A DNA stretch of 64,000 bases. It comes from Opisthocomus hoazin. Its lineage: Eukaryota > Chordata > Aves > Opisthocomiformes > Opisthocomidae. The position numbers and the translations under genes are program-made. The notes beneath the pieces are model-generated. The model was not told the origin of the DNA, made no database searches, and saw only the letters and a program-made list of their open reading frames with translations. Positions 45,839 through 64,000 of this stretch are shown piece after piece. The DNA is taken from positions 6,884,992-6,948,991 of the forward strand of contig NC_134441.1 in assembly GCF_030867145.1 (NCBI RefSeq), written 5' to 3'. Positions within the stretch are counted from its first letter, which is position 1, and each line of letters begins with the position of its first letter.

Positions 45839-46174
45839 GGTCTCCTGCAGATGCTCTGCTCTTGCTTACAGCTGAATTTTGGCCAACAAGATACAATTCC
45901 CTTACTGTAATGCATTTTTTTTAAATTACACAGCAGGCTTTTCTGTAAGCAGCCTTACTTTCTGCAGGTGCCCCAGTGAGTAACAGACACTTTGAAACAA
46001 GGTAGGGCAAGATGCTCTCCGTACTGAAGAGCGAACAGCAGCCCTCACAGGCCCTGGCTCTTGAGCTCAAGATTTCATTAATAGTCAACTTTTTTCCTTT
46101 CCAACTTTAGAAACAAAAGACGGTGCTAATCCATAAGAGACCATCCCCGTGGCAACTCACTGTTCTGCATGCGG

Positions 46175-46180
46175 TTTAAT
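46175..46180 (-). terminator. Possible R3HCC1 polyadenylation signal (ATTAAA variant)
   Basis: The reverse complement reads ATTAAA about 45 nt after the R3HCC1 stop. It would give a very short 3' UTR; no canonical AATAAA was found on this strand down to 44077, so a longer UTR using another variant is possible. Confidence 0.3.
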
Positions 46181-46224
46181 AGCACAGCCACGCTCATCTA
46201 GACATCTTTTTTTAGCCATGATGG

Positions 46225-53900
<7,676 letters not shown>

Positions 53901-53984
53901 GCAGCGCAGCGCCAGGGTGGCAGCGGATGGAGGCCTGCGGAGGGACAGGGACACGTGGAGAGCTGGCCGCCAGCCTGCTGCACC

Positions 53985-55560
53985 CCATCCCTTACCCTGG
54001 GCACCCCAGCACCATGCATGTCTCTGTGCACCCCCTCAACTCCCCTGTACACCCCCCAGCATCCTATACTGCTCTGTGCACCCTACTGCACCCCATCCCT
54101 TTCCCTGGGCACCCCGTGCTGCCCTATGCACCCTGCTGCACCCCATCCCTTTCCCCAGGCACCCCAGCACCATGCATGTCTCTGTGCACCCCCTCAACTC
54201 CCCTGTACACCCCCCAGCATCCCACACTGCTCTGTGCACCCTACTGTACCCCATCCCTTTCCCTGTGTACCCTGCTGCACCCCATCCCTTGCCCTGGGCA
54301 CCCCGTGCTGCCCTATGCACCCTGCTGCACCCCATCCCTTTCCCCAGGCACCCCAGCACCATGCATGTCTCTGTGCACCCCCTCAACTCCCCTGTACACC
54401 CCCCAGCATCCCATACTGCTCTGTGCACCCTACTGCACCCCATCCCTTTCCCTGGGCACCCCGTGCTGCCCTATGCACCCTGCTGCACCCCATCCCTTGC
54501 CCTGTGCACCCCCTCAACTCCCCTGTACACCCCCCAGCATCCCACACTGCTCTGTGCACCCTACTGTACCCCATCCCTTTCCCTGTGTACCCTGCTGCAC
54601 CCCATCCCTTGCCCCGGGCACCCCGTGCTGCCCTATGCATCCTGCTGCACCCCATCCATTTCCCCAGGCACCCCAGCACCATGCACGTCTCTGTGCACCC
54701 CCTGAACTCCCCAGTACACCCCCAAGCATCCCACACTGCTCTGTGCACCCTACTGCACCCCATCCCTTTGCCTGTGTACCCTGCTGCACCCCATCCCCTT
54801 CTCTGGACGCCCCAGCATCGTCTATGGCTCTGTGCACCCCCTCAACTCCTCTACACACCCTCCAGCACCCCATGCTGCCTGGTGCACCCTGCTGCACCCC
54901 ATCCCTTTCCCCAGGCACCCTAACACCCCGTGCTGCCTGGTGCACCCTACTGCACCCCATCCCTTTCTCCGGGTACCCCAGCACCCCACATGGCTCTGTA
55001 CATCCCCTCAACACCCCTGTACACCCCCCAGCACCCTCTGCTGCACCCCATCCCTTTCACTGGGTAACCCAGCATCACCTCTGGCTCCGTGCACCCCCTC
55101 AACACCCCTGTACACCCCCCAGCACCCTCTGCTGCACCCCATCCCTTTCACTGGGCACCCCAACACCATATATGGCTCCGTGCACCCCCTCAACACCCCT
55201 GTACACCCCCCAGCACCCTCTGCTGCACCCCATCCCTTTCACTGGGCACCCCAACACCATATATGGCTCTGTGCACCCCCTCAACACCCCTGTACACCCC
55301 CCAGCACCCTCTGCTGCACCCCATCCCTTTCACTGGGTAACCCAGCATCACCTCTGGCTCCGTGCACCCCCTCAACACCCCTGTACACCCCCCAGCACCC
55401 CCCGCAGCGCCCCATCCCTTTCACTGGGCAACCCAGCACCACGTATGGCTCTGTGCACCCCCTCAACACCCCCATACACCCCCCAGCACCTCGTGCTGCC
55501 CGGTGCACCCCTCAACTCCCCCGCGCACCCCGCTACCACCCTCCCCATGCACCCCCCGCA
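53985..55560. repeat. C-rich minisatellite in R3HCC1 intron 1
   Basis: About 1.5 kb of tandem sequence built on blocks such as ctgctgcaccccatcccttt and caccccctcaacacccctgt. From about 55000 to 55460 the period is about 91 bp (equivalent points at 55008, 55099, 55190, 55281). From 54000 to 54900 the spacing of the 'accatgcatgtctctg' block is irregular (about 54011, 54169, 54358, 54678), which suggests a compound higher-order array. Strand-asymmetric: C-rich on +, G-rich on -. Confidence 0.95.
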
Positions 55561-56120
55561 CCCCGTACGGCTTTTTTGAACCGTTACCCCCTTCCCCGCG
55601 CACCCCCCGACCCCCCCAGCACCCCGGGACCCCCCCCGCACCGCAGGCCGCTGCGGGCCCAGGCCCAGCCCCCCCCCCCTTACCCCCAGCACCACGTGCA
55701 GCTTTCCGCACCCCGCTGCCCCCCCAACTGCCGCGCTGGGCTCTGCACCCCGTTTACCCCCCTCCTTCCCGACACCCCCGGCACCCCCCAACCCCCTCGG
55801 GGGGCCCTGCGCGGCCCCCCCTCCCCCCCCGGCGCTCACCGCCAGGCCCGGCCGAGCAGCTCCCGGGAGCGCCTGCGCCCGGTTCCGGCCCCTCCCGCCA
55901 GGCAGCGCCGCCCCGCCCCCCCCGGGGGGGCTGCGGGCTCGCGAGGGGGGGGGGAGGATCTCGCGGGGGGGGGGGGGGGGGGTAGGCCGCGAAGTGGGGG
56001 GGAGCGCGGGGGGCCTACGGTTGGGCCCAGGCAGGCGGCGCGGCCCTGGCCCCCGCAGCAGGCCCGGGGGTGGGGGTGTCACGTGGGTGAGCCCACGCGC
56101 GGAGCGGCCCCGCTCCAACC
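55500..56120 (-). promoter_or_regulatory. R3HCC1: R3HCC1 promoter and CpG island
   Basis: Dense CG dinucleotides, GC boxes (ccgccccgcccc near 55910) and the non-coding first exon ending at 55840 (GGCG|GTGAGC donor on the - strand), which splices to 53934. This is the usual TATA-less CpG promoter of a housekeeping gene. The exact start site cannot be read; about 55860-55930 is likely. Confidence 0.7.
55840..55930 (-). other. R3HCC1: R3HCC1 non-coding exon 1 (5' boundary approximate)
   Basis: The 3' boundary is set by the consensus donor GGTGAGCG at 55840/55839. Upstream on the - strand the sequence is GC-rich without an in-frame ATG, so the exon is 5' UTR. Confidence 0.6.
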
Positions 56121-56188
56121 CTGCAGCCCCCCCGCGAGGGGGGGGGGGGGGGGGCAGCTCCCAGGAGCAGCCCCCCCCCCCCCCCCCC
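55945..56188. repeat. G and C homopolymers upstream of R3HCC1
   Basis: G10 at 55945-55954, G18 at 55965-55982, G17 at 56138-56154 and C18 at 56171-56188. The last two flank cagctcccaggagcag and form a near-perfect inverted repeat of about 23 bp with a 2-nt loop. Both strands could also form G-quadruplexes. Such tracts are also frequent sites of assembly error. Confidence 0.9.
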
Positions 56189-57295
56189 AAGAGCTTTAAA
56201 ATTCTCGTTTTCCCTCCATTTCCCCAGCCCCGTTTCCCTAGGAATAAATAGAGGTTTTCGGTACCGGCCCAGGTCCCGCCAGCCCCAAAATCCCCGAGTT
56301 TTCACCCATTTCGGCCCCTGCTTCAGGGCGACCGCAGGCAGACGCAGCCTCTGCCGCTGCGAGCCAGAGTTTGGGGGTCACTCAGGGGAGACTGGGGTCT
56401 GGTTGAGGAGCACCAGGTGAAGGCAGCAAGGCAGGGGCTCGGCCTTTCTCCACCTGCTGACTTCCCCTTAATGAGTTAATGAGTTCAGCCTCGATCCTGG
56501 GGGACAACGTGCCCCGGGGGACGGTTTCTGGACGAGTCAGGGGCTCAAGAAATGGGAAAAATCTTGCCCAGAAGAGAACTGCGGGGGGCAGCGCATGGAG
56601 CGATGGCGTTCGGGGCATCCCCCCACGCTCCGCAGCGGAGCTGCTCCCGGCGGAGAAGTCGCCGCCGCTCAGGGAGCGAGGTGGATGAAAACGAATCACG
56701 GGGTTCGTTAGCGACGTGGTCAAACGTGACTAAGGACCTTCGTTGTTTCTCTTGGAGGAGCAGAAGGGGACCATGTCCGGGCTCCTTCCTGCACCCACGC
56801 ACGGCCGAGCCCCAGGCAGCATGGCTGGTACCTGGGAACCTCAGGAGATCCTCCTCAGCAGGATTAATCAGCAGACTGATTGCTCCAAATTACCGTGGGG
56901 ATGGAGAAAGCCAGGCCTGTGGTTTCACAAGAGCTTCTGCCAGGCTCCTCCAAGCACCCTGAGACCCTCCTCCAGCCCTTCAGCTGTGCCCAGAGCCGCC
57001 CTGGAGCCCAGCCCTGAGAAGAGCAGCTGATGTTTCCAATCCTCCCCTTCCTCTGCTAAGTCCAGTCCTCCTAAACCTTAAAAAATCACCTCAAGGGCAG
57101 CAGCCACCCCCTGTCCCACGCTGTCCCCCCGGTCACGCTGCTCCTGCAGCCCAGCCGGGGCAGGAGCGCTGGGCATGGCCTCTGCACCAGCCACCCGCAC
57201 GCAGTTGATTCCCGGAGTCTTCTGCCTGCCCCAGGCCGACACAGCAAAACGGGCATGGATTTCATGACTGTGAGACAGGCCCTCTGCCCAGCCTT
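56189..57295. other. Upstream flank of R3HCC1
   Basis: No exon or repeat recognised; overlapping frames on both strands (about 70-136 residues near 56.5-57.0 kb) lack any family feature. Confidence 0.6.
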
Positions 57296-57735
57296 AGAAT
57301 CATCAAGGTTGGAAGAGACCGCCAAGATCATCAAGTCCAACTGTCTACCCATCACTACCATGCCTGCCAAACCATGTCCCCAGGTGCCACATCTGCACAT
57401 TTTTTGAGCCCCTCCAGGGATGGGGACTCCACCACCTCCCTGGGCAGCCTGGTCCAATGCCTGACCACTCTTTCAGTAAAGAAATTTTTCCTAATGTCCA
57501 ATCTAAACCTCCCCTGACGCAACTTGAGGCCGTTTCCGCTCACCCGATCGCTGGTTACTTGGAATAACCCCCACCTCACTACAACCTCCTTTCACGTAGT
57601 TGTAGAGAGCGAGAAGGTCTCCCCTCAGCCTCCTCTTCTCCAGACTGAACAGCCCCAGCTCCCTCAGCCACTCCTCGTAAGACTTGTTCTCCAGACCCTT
57701 CACCAGCTTGACTGCTCTTCTCTGGACACGCTATG
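57296..57735 (-). mobile_element. CR1 LINE, 5'-truncated copy C
   Basis: The + strand starts with tagaatcatcaaggttggaa (reverse complement of a CR1 3' end) and runs through gcagcctggtccaatgcctg, tttttcctaatgtccaatct and ccagactgaacagccccagc to agcttgactgctcttctctg, i.e. a minus-strand CR1 truncated at 57735. Lies upstream of R3HCC1 in intergenic DNA. Confidence 0.93.
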
Positions 57736-60700
57736 GCCTTGCAGCACCCTTCCCAACCTATGTGGTTAGAAGCAGGGTGGCAATTTCCACCCTCGATGTA
57801 AGACACGAAAGCCCCGCTCCCCTTTTTCCTCTAGAGCCAGGCTGAGATGAACGGGAGCGACCTCCACCACAAACCACTATCAGGGCATGTGGTGCCACCA
57901 TCCTGTGTCTGCAAACCACGGCAGAGGTGGCAGCGGGTGCTGGCACAGCTCGGGGTGGCCGCGGAGCCCCGTTACGTCACCGCTGGCACTCACCCCCAAG
58001 CAGAGATGAACCACGGGCCTTCCTCTCCCTGGCAAACTCCAGCAATCTGCCGTGTCTCGTGGTAATCGCTCTAAACGTCTCCGGGGCGCTTGCTGCTCGT
58101 CATTGCAGCAGGAACTACATGGGGAAAAAAGAAAAGAGGAAAAACCCTGCCGAGGTTGAAGGAGCCTCCGTGTCCCCCGTGGAGGATGGGACCACGCGTG
58201 CTGCGACTTGAGAGAAACGGGATTTTTATCTGCACAGGGCTGGGAATGGAGGGGGAGAGCAGGCAAAGCACAGCAGTGCCCGGTGAGGGCCCCTGTCCAG
58301 AGCAGGGGCCAGGGGCAGCTCGGAGCCCCCGTACCCGGGCAGGCACCTCTGTCCCCAGCCAGGTGCCGTTCAGGTCCCCGCTCCCCAAACTCACACATCC
58401 TCAGGTTGGGAGCCGAGTCCCAGCCATCCCGACTGCTCACCTCCGAGTGACAGCAGGGTCCCATCAGCCCTGCCCCTTGTCTGAGCTCTCAGCCAGCTGC
58501 TGCCCCTTCCCTCTCAGGAGCAGCCTCCAAGTTCCACGTAAATTGAGATTTTAGTGCTCCTTTTCCCCTAGTCCCCGTGTAGCCAGGCTTAGTGAGAGCC
58601 TTTGGACACTCGAGTTGTGGCTGATGGGTCCTGGACGCCTCTCCCCAGTTAATGATCTCTCCCTTCGTGTAGCCAAGCACCTAATGAGACAATGTCAGGC
58701 CCTGGTACCTCCACAGCAGCTGAGGGACACTCAGAGCATTAAAGATGCCAGCTGGTTACCTTACTCCGCAGTCCAGCTGACACAGAATTGGATTTGAGCT
58801 CCTATTTACTCATTTCATTCTCATCTGGACTGCTCAGCGCTGACAGCCCAAAAACCCACCCGTCTTCACAGCCTGTCTGCGGGGCGAGCCAGTGCTGCTG
58901 CCCTCGGATCACCCACGGCAAGACCAGAGCTCCAGAAAGTGAACTGGCTTGCCCGGGATGACAGGGCAGAGGCAGAGCCAGCAACGGCACGCACGGGGCC
59001 TGACTCACGGGAGCAGCCCCAGGGAGGAACGAATTTCGCTCACCTCAAACACGGGCAGGGATGCAGCTCTACGCCGAACGGCTTTCGGACGGGAGGAGGA
59101 GGAGGACGCTTCCCGGTGGAACTGCAGAGGAGACCTGTGCAGGAAACCCACAGCAGGACAAAAAGCACCCCATTCCGAAGCCAGACGAAGAAGGTGTATT
59201 TTTGCCAAAGCAAGCCCGAGTTACACTGTTTTGGAGCTGTTTCTCCATTTCCCAGAGACCACAGAAATGTCTGTCACGTGCAGAGGCCCGTTCCATGACC
59301 TGGAAGTTTTTGGTTTAGCTCATTGTCAGCACCTCACCTCTTCTGATGCCAGGAAGGTCTCAGTCCCCCAGGCCACGAGCCACAGCAAGGGGTCCGGCCG
59401 GAGGGAGCTGGTGCACTGCACCGCTGGTCGGGGAGAGCCCCAGCGCTTTGGAGCTGGGGACTGTCGCATGTTCCCCAACACAAGTCAAATCCAGACAATA
59501 ACTGGACAAAAGGAAAAAAAAAAAAGGATCACATCATCTTCTCTGTCGTCTTTCTTTTGCAGGTTTACCCTGCAACCCATCCCAGGTAACAGCCACACGC
59601 TGAGCTACTTGTTTTTCTCCAATCTTTTTACAAACAGTCACGGATGAAGCCCCAGAACCTCGCCACAAGATAAGTATCAGTAAACTCTTCGAAACCACAG
59701 AGACCAGGACAGGACTGCTTCCAGAAAAGCTGGGTATTCTGACTGCCTCCAGGCCAGGAGTCCCGAAGGGAAGCGCAACCATACCACACGTGCTGCAACA
59801 CCCTGCTCTTAGTGTGGGGAATTATTACACAGACTGCAGCAAGGTTCACACAAAAGCAGGCGCGTTGGGCCTCCTAGAAACACGCCAGATGATCGTCCCC
59901 ATCTCAGAACACCACCTCCTTCTCTGAGTTTGGCTGTACCATCCTCCCAGAGCCGAAAAGCCCCGGGACTGCCTCGGTTTTGACAGCTAGCCACCACCGC
60001 CACCACCACGGGGAGATGGTTACACATGAAGTTGAGTCTTCTCAGCGCTTCCCCAGAAAAATCCAAGCATCGACCTTGGAGATACAGCGAGCTCTGCTCC
60101 CCTCCCACGCTGATTATGCTGTAACTTGACTATAATTGGGCTCTATTTAATAATTACCGTCACTCTGTAATTATCGCTTTCTGATTTTTCTCTTTGTTAA
60201 CATTTGCTGGGGAGGGGGAGAGGCTTTTCTGCTGCGCCAGAGAGCTAAAGATGTCTCGGATTCAAGACGACGTGGATGTGCCGCTTGCTGCGGCAGTGTT
60301 TAACCAGGCACCGATCAAAACACCTTTCTGAAGTCACTCGTGTCACAGCCGGCAGTGAAATGCTGGGGGCTGTTCACTCGCTGCTTCTACCCCCAGCTAC
60401 CCAGACACAAGCTCCCATACGCAGAGCAGAGGCTAATTAAAGAGTAGAGGTGAGCAAGGAGTGCTTCTTCAGCAGGCATTATTATTGAAATGAGACAGCA
60501 AGGGAGGCAGTGTGGAAGGATCCTTAATGAAATGGGGGAGGAAGGGAATTAGAGGGAGAACAAAGTAAAAGGGGGAAGAAACAGCCTTGGAAAAGGAGGG
60601 GGACCTGACTGATGGAAGATGCAGCGGAGGCGCAGAAACCAAAACAGCAATGTTCTTGCTTTAACATCTGATTTTCTCCTCCACCCTCAGAGTCTGCAGG

Positions 60701-61618
60701 GCTCAGACACCCTCATTCCCAAAGGCTCCAAGCAAAGCCAGCGTCCTGGGGCTAAAGCACAGTTTGTGTTCGTCCTAGCTGCGCACCTCCCGGCTCAGGG
60801 AGGCCAGCTCTTGCTCCAGCCTCCAGCAAGCCAAATCCTTCCCTGCAACACCTCCAGACAAGCTGCCACCAAGCACAGCCCCAGGGCTCCAGGAAAGGTG
60901 GCTGCATACCTGCCCAGACCTGCAGGATGATTTGCCTGAGCAACAGAGACAGAGGTGAGCACAAGAGAGCTGTCCTAGCCAGGCCATCACCTCCACCCTG
61001 CACAGCCCGCCAGAAACAGGGGGTTTTTCTCGCTAAAGGCTGCTACGCAGCACAGCACCGTCCCACCGAGCACCAGGCAGCATTACCCAGTTCTTATCAC
61101 CAAGCAAGCAGCTGAATTTGGCTCCTGCCCATTTGGCAGCCTCAGGCTGATGGCCTTCTGGACAGGGGCAGTGGCAAAACCAGCCTCTCCCCCCACGAGC
61201 ACAGCTGCGTTTTCACTTCACGGACTATGGAGGAGAGGCCCAGCAGACCACACAAGTCCACACAAGTCTGTGCTTTCTCAGCTGAAGTCACAAGAAAAGT
61301 GGAAATTTGAGCCCTTGCGTTTGTCTTTTGCAGAAAGTATTTTTCCATGGGTCAACGAGAGAGAGCGGTGACACAGATCTCTGCTGCCCACCTGCGCTGG
61401 ATCCGAAACTGCGAGGTACAGAAAACACATATCTGAACCCCTTGAGCCATCTGGAAAATCACTCCGGCTATTCCACATTTATCAATGCAAACTCCTGCCC
61501 AGACAGAGTACAATATCCATGTTATCCCCAAACTCCTCAGAAAATACACAACTGCAATAGTGTCCCTGCTTCCATCTCTCCCCGAGACCATCCCACCACC
61601 CCTTTTCCCAACGCCGTC
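57736..61618. other. Intergenic region between R3HCC1 and the D1-class receptor gene
   Basis: No gene supported. A weak MIR-like string (agtgaactggcttgcccggg, cagaggcagagccag) lies near 58935-58990. An AT-rich island with homeodomain-type sites covers about 60100-60560. The proximal part may hold the receptor's 3' UTR. Confidence 0.65.
60100..60560. promoter_or_regulatory. Candidate conserved non-coding element near the D1-class receptor
   Basis: AT-rich block in GC-rich surroundings with TAATTA at 60151-60156, 60168-60173 and 60434-60439 and related TAATTG/ATTAA sites. Not repetitive and not coding. Enhancer function is inference from composition and position only. Confidence 0.3.
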
Positions 61619-62983
61619 TCAATCGAACGCTTTGCTGGGGAAAGGTGTAATCTTCTCCAGCGAGACAGCCATTTCACACTCCACGTGCATCACTGCAGGC
61701 AAGGCACCCGCAGGGCAGGTGTTGCAAGAGGGCTCGGAGACCTGAGAAACCTTGTCAGAGGACACCTCGTTGCCTTCTGTCTGCAGAGCAGCATGGGGGA
61801 GAAGGTGGGGGTAGCTGAGGGTCACCAACTCCTTCTGGTACGTGGTGTCGTGGTGGTAGGAGACCAGCTCATTGCTGAAGTTCACTGTCTCCACTGCATT
61901 GCTGGGGCAAAGGTAGCCACAGCCCAAGATGGTTGCAAAAGCTCTGCGGAAGTCTGCGTTGAAGGCATAGATGATGGGATTGAGGGAAGAGTTGGCCCAC
62001 CCAAACCAGACGAAGATGTTGAAGACAGTCTCGCTGACACAAGGAAGCTCTCCTGGCTCCTGTACGTCAAGATCACAAAAGGGCACCATGCAGTTGAGCA
62101 CAAAGAAGGGCAGCCAGCAGAAGACAAAGACACCCATGATGATGGAGAGGGTCTTAAGGACCTTGGTCTCCTTCTTGAAGGAGTTCTTCAGGGAGGCCTC
62201 GTGAGGGCAGTCGCTGCTGTGGCAGCTTTGGGCATGTTCCACCGCCTTCTCCAGGGAGGAGATCCTGCGGATTTGCTGCTGGGCGATGCGGAAGATGCGG
62301 GTGTACGTCACGATCATGATGGCCACAGGGATGTAGAAGCTAATGAGAGAAGACGAGATGGCATAAGTCCTGTTGAGGCTGGAATCACAGTTTTCCTCCT
62401 CCCCGGTGATGTTAAAACCCGGCTCCTGTTGGCTAAGGAGGTCACGATCCTTGTGCCACTTCAGCTGCACAGGGATGAAGGAAATCAAGAGGGACAGTAG
62501 CCAAGCCACTCCGATCATGATGAAAGCCACACGCTGCGTCATCTTCCTCTCATAGCAGAAGGGGCTGGAAATGGCCCAGTAACGGTCCATGCTGATGATG
62601 CACAAATTGAGGATAGAGGCTGTGGAGCACATGATATCAAAAGCCACCCAAACATCACAGAAAGCCCCAAAGGGCCAGAACCCCACCACCTCAGCGACAG
62701 CCTTCCAGGGCATCACCAGTACAGCCACGAAGAGGTCGGAGACTGCCAAGGAGATAACGAAGAAATTGGTGACCTTAGAGCGCAAGTGTCTGAACTTCAC
62801 CACAGCTGCGCACACCAAAGTGTTGCCCAGGAGCGTGGAGAGGATGAGAAGGAAGAGTAAGGCAGCCATCACCACACGGAAGGACAACTCAGGGTTGCCT
62901 TCTTCTGCCCAGCTCTTCCCAGTGCTGGTGTCATTGATCACATCCTGCCCATCTCCTTCTGCAGAGGAGTAAAAGCCATCCAT
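61619..62983 (-). CDS. DRD1C: D1-class dopamine receptor, intronless; probably D1C (D1D) subtype
   Basis: Gs-coupled class A GPCR for dopamine, plasma membrane, cAMP-raising in the family. 454 residues in a single exon, as in all D1-class genes. Seen: N-terminal sequon Asn17; TM1 GN54; TM2 D83; Cys109; TM3 Asp116 (amine anchor); DRY 133-135; TM5 serines 211, 212 and 215 for the catechol; short third loop; CWLP 289-292; NPIIY 335-339; palmitoylation-type Cys355/359; long tail ending with the D1-type VSLEKI block. An in-frame TGA 36 nt upstream of the ATG (context ACCCATGG) supports the start. The N-terminus, extracellular loop 2 and tail differ from D1A and D1B, so I read it as a non-mammalian subtype: D1C (the chicken D1D) or, less likely, D1E. 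The symbol is provisional. The mostly tandem-free neighbourhood offers no paralogue. Confidence 0.9.
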   Translation of the reverse strand: MDGFYSSAEGDGQDVINDTSTGKSWAEEGNPELSFRVVMAALLFLLILSTLLGNTLVCAAVVKFRHLRSKVTNFFVISLAVSDLFVAVLVMPWKAVAEVVGFWPFGAFCDVWVAFDIMCSTASILNLCIISMDRYWAISSPFCYERKMTQRVAFIMIGVAWLLSLLISFIPVQLKWHKDRDLLSQQEPGFNITGEEENCDSSLNRTYAISSSLISFYIPVAIMIVTYTRIFRIAQQQIRRISSLEKAVEHAQSCHSSDCPHEASLKNSFKKETKVLKTLSIIMGVFVFCWLPFFVLNCMVPFCDLDVQEPGELPCVSETVFNIFVWFGWANSSLNPIIYAFNADFRRAFATILGCGYLCPSNAVETVNFSNELVSYHHDTTYQKELVTLSYPHLLPHAALQTEGNEVSSDKVSQVSEPSCNTCPAGALPAVMHVECEMAVSLEKITPFPSKAFD

Positions 62984-64000
62984 GGGTTCCTCTTTATTCC
63001 AGTCCCTCGAGAGGTTTCACAGCTGTTCAAGTCTCCATCAGCATCCAAAACCCCTTTTTACTGCTCCACTGACATCTCAGAAGCACCAGCTACAATCCTC
63101 CCAGCTCTCACACCCAGGTAGACGATCCTGCACAAGGAAAAGGGCTTGAAGCTCTCGCTCCTCTCCAGATCTCCTGCTGACAGTGCGGCGTTTGGGTGTT
63201 TTCCCCTCTTTTGCCTCCCACCCCACTTTTCTTTCTTTGCAGCCTGCTGCTCACAAAAAGCCAGCGCTCACCTCCGGCACTTGAGCGAGCTGGGAGGGCT
63301 TTGCTGCAAGCCTTCCTCCCTCTCCTCTCGGGAGCTCTTCACCCCTTATTGATCTGGTGCCTGCTACGGAATCCCAGTCGATCCCTTCTGCACTGGCCAG
63401 GCTGGGACTTGCTGCCAGACGCAAGAGGGAATCTGAGCTCTCTCTGCTCTTGCAGACGGACCTTCCCTGCTCACGAAACGGACTGCTCTGCTGCCTGCTC
63501 TTCCCTCTGTTGCCACTTGCCTCTGGATTTCACTTGGGTGAGATCTCTCTCTGCTTGCACACCAGGTCCCTGACTCTCCAGGTCGGTCCTCTGTGAGCTA
63601 AGAAGAGCTTGGCATTGGGAATCTGCAGCTGACAGGGTAAGTTACTTGGGAATTAGGTGACAGGATTGAAGGGGTAAAATCACAAACATTCAAGTGGGAT
63701 TTGAGGGTCTTCAATGCAAATCATGATGGAAATTCATTATGCCTGACCTCCGAATAAGAGACGCCTAACTCACTGCACAGGCACCGAGTCACGGCTCAGA
63801 CATGACCCTAAGCCAGTCACTCCCCCCTGTCCCCAGCCGCAAGTGGTGCAAAACTGGCATTTACTTTCTACTGCAAAACACCTCCAAGTCCACAGGAGAA
63901 AAAAAATTGAAAATAAAAAAATAACACACACACACACAAAACCCCCTTGTACCAATCTGACAGTTTTTTCTTTCTGAAAGTATCAGACAAAGCACAGTTT
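62984..64000. other. Upstream region of the D1-class receptor gene
   Basis: Probably 5' UTR and promoter of the receptor on the - strand. No TATA box or clear 5' exon could be supported. A short (CA)n run lies at 63925-63939. Confidence 0.5.
63925..63939. repeat. Short CA microsatellite
   Basis: About seven AC dinucleotides next to an A-rich stretch. Confidence 0.9.

Larger units (their letters stand above)
45181..46224. other. Interval between convergent LOXL2 and R3HCC1
   Basis: Contains the reverse MIR-like relic, the T26 run and no supported gene. It may in part be R3HCC1 3' UTR (transcribed on the - strand) or an extended LOXL2 3' UTR. Confidence 0.6.

Noticed and set aside
61307-62500. 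397-residue open frame on the + strand
   Set aside because: Antisense to the D1-class receptor; the protein has no family features and the opposite strand explains the sequence completely.

Overview
The window is vertebrate nuclear DNA and almost certainly avian. The encoded LOXL2 and R3HCC1 proteins can be followed exon by exon with GT-AG introns. Three 5'-truncated CR1 retroposon copies (the characteristic avian LINE) are present. The sequence is compact and GC-rich, with G/C homopolymers and minisatellites as on bird microchromosomes. Species was not determined.

Layout: (1) 1-45180, + strand: LOXL2, lysyl oxidase-like 2. Thirteen coding exons (2968-44077) were reconstructed here; they join in phase to 2331 nt, or 776 residues: signal peptide, four SRCR domains and a copper/LTQ amine-oxidase domain. 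The promoter and the first non-coding exon(s) lie upstream of the window. The 3' UTR probably ends near an AATAAA at 45157. (2) 46225-55840 and upstream, - strand: R3HCC1, convergent with LOXL2 as in mammals. It has seven coding exons (1974 nt, 657 residues) plus a non-coding CpG-rich first exon. (3) 57296-57735: a CR1 copy, then about 4 kb of non-coding sequence with an AT-rich, homeodomain-site-rich island near 60.1-60.56 kb. (4) 61619-62983, - strand: an intronless 454-residue D1-class dopamine receptor, best read as one of the non-mammalian subtypes (D1C/D1D, less likely D1E).

Functionally the three genes are independent neighbours: a secreted collagen/elastin cross-linking enzyme, a putative nucleic-acid-binding protein, and a Gs-coupled receptor. 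LOXL2 and R3HCC1 are conserved synteny (human 8p21); the receptor gene beside them is the part mammals lack.

Most of the window is intron. Notable non-coding structure: five MIR-like ancient SINE relics; a five-copy 33-bp minisatellite that starts exactly at a splice donor of R3HCC1 and duplicates that donor in frame; a 1.5-kb C-rich minisatellite in R3HCC1 intron 1; and G17-18/C18 homopolymers forming a near-perfect hairpin upstream of R3HCC1. I found no rRNA, tRNA, CRISPR, prokaryotic or viral genes. I did not find an undescribed multi-gene system; the donor-linked minisatellite and the mammal-absent receptor are the best leads.
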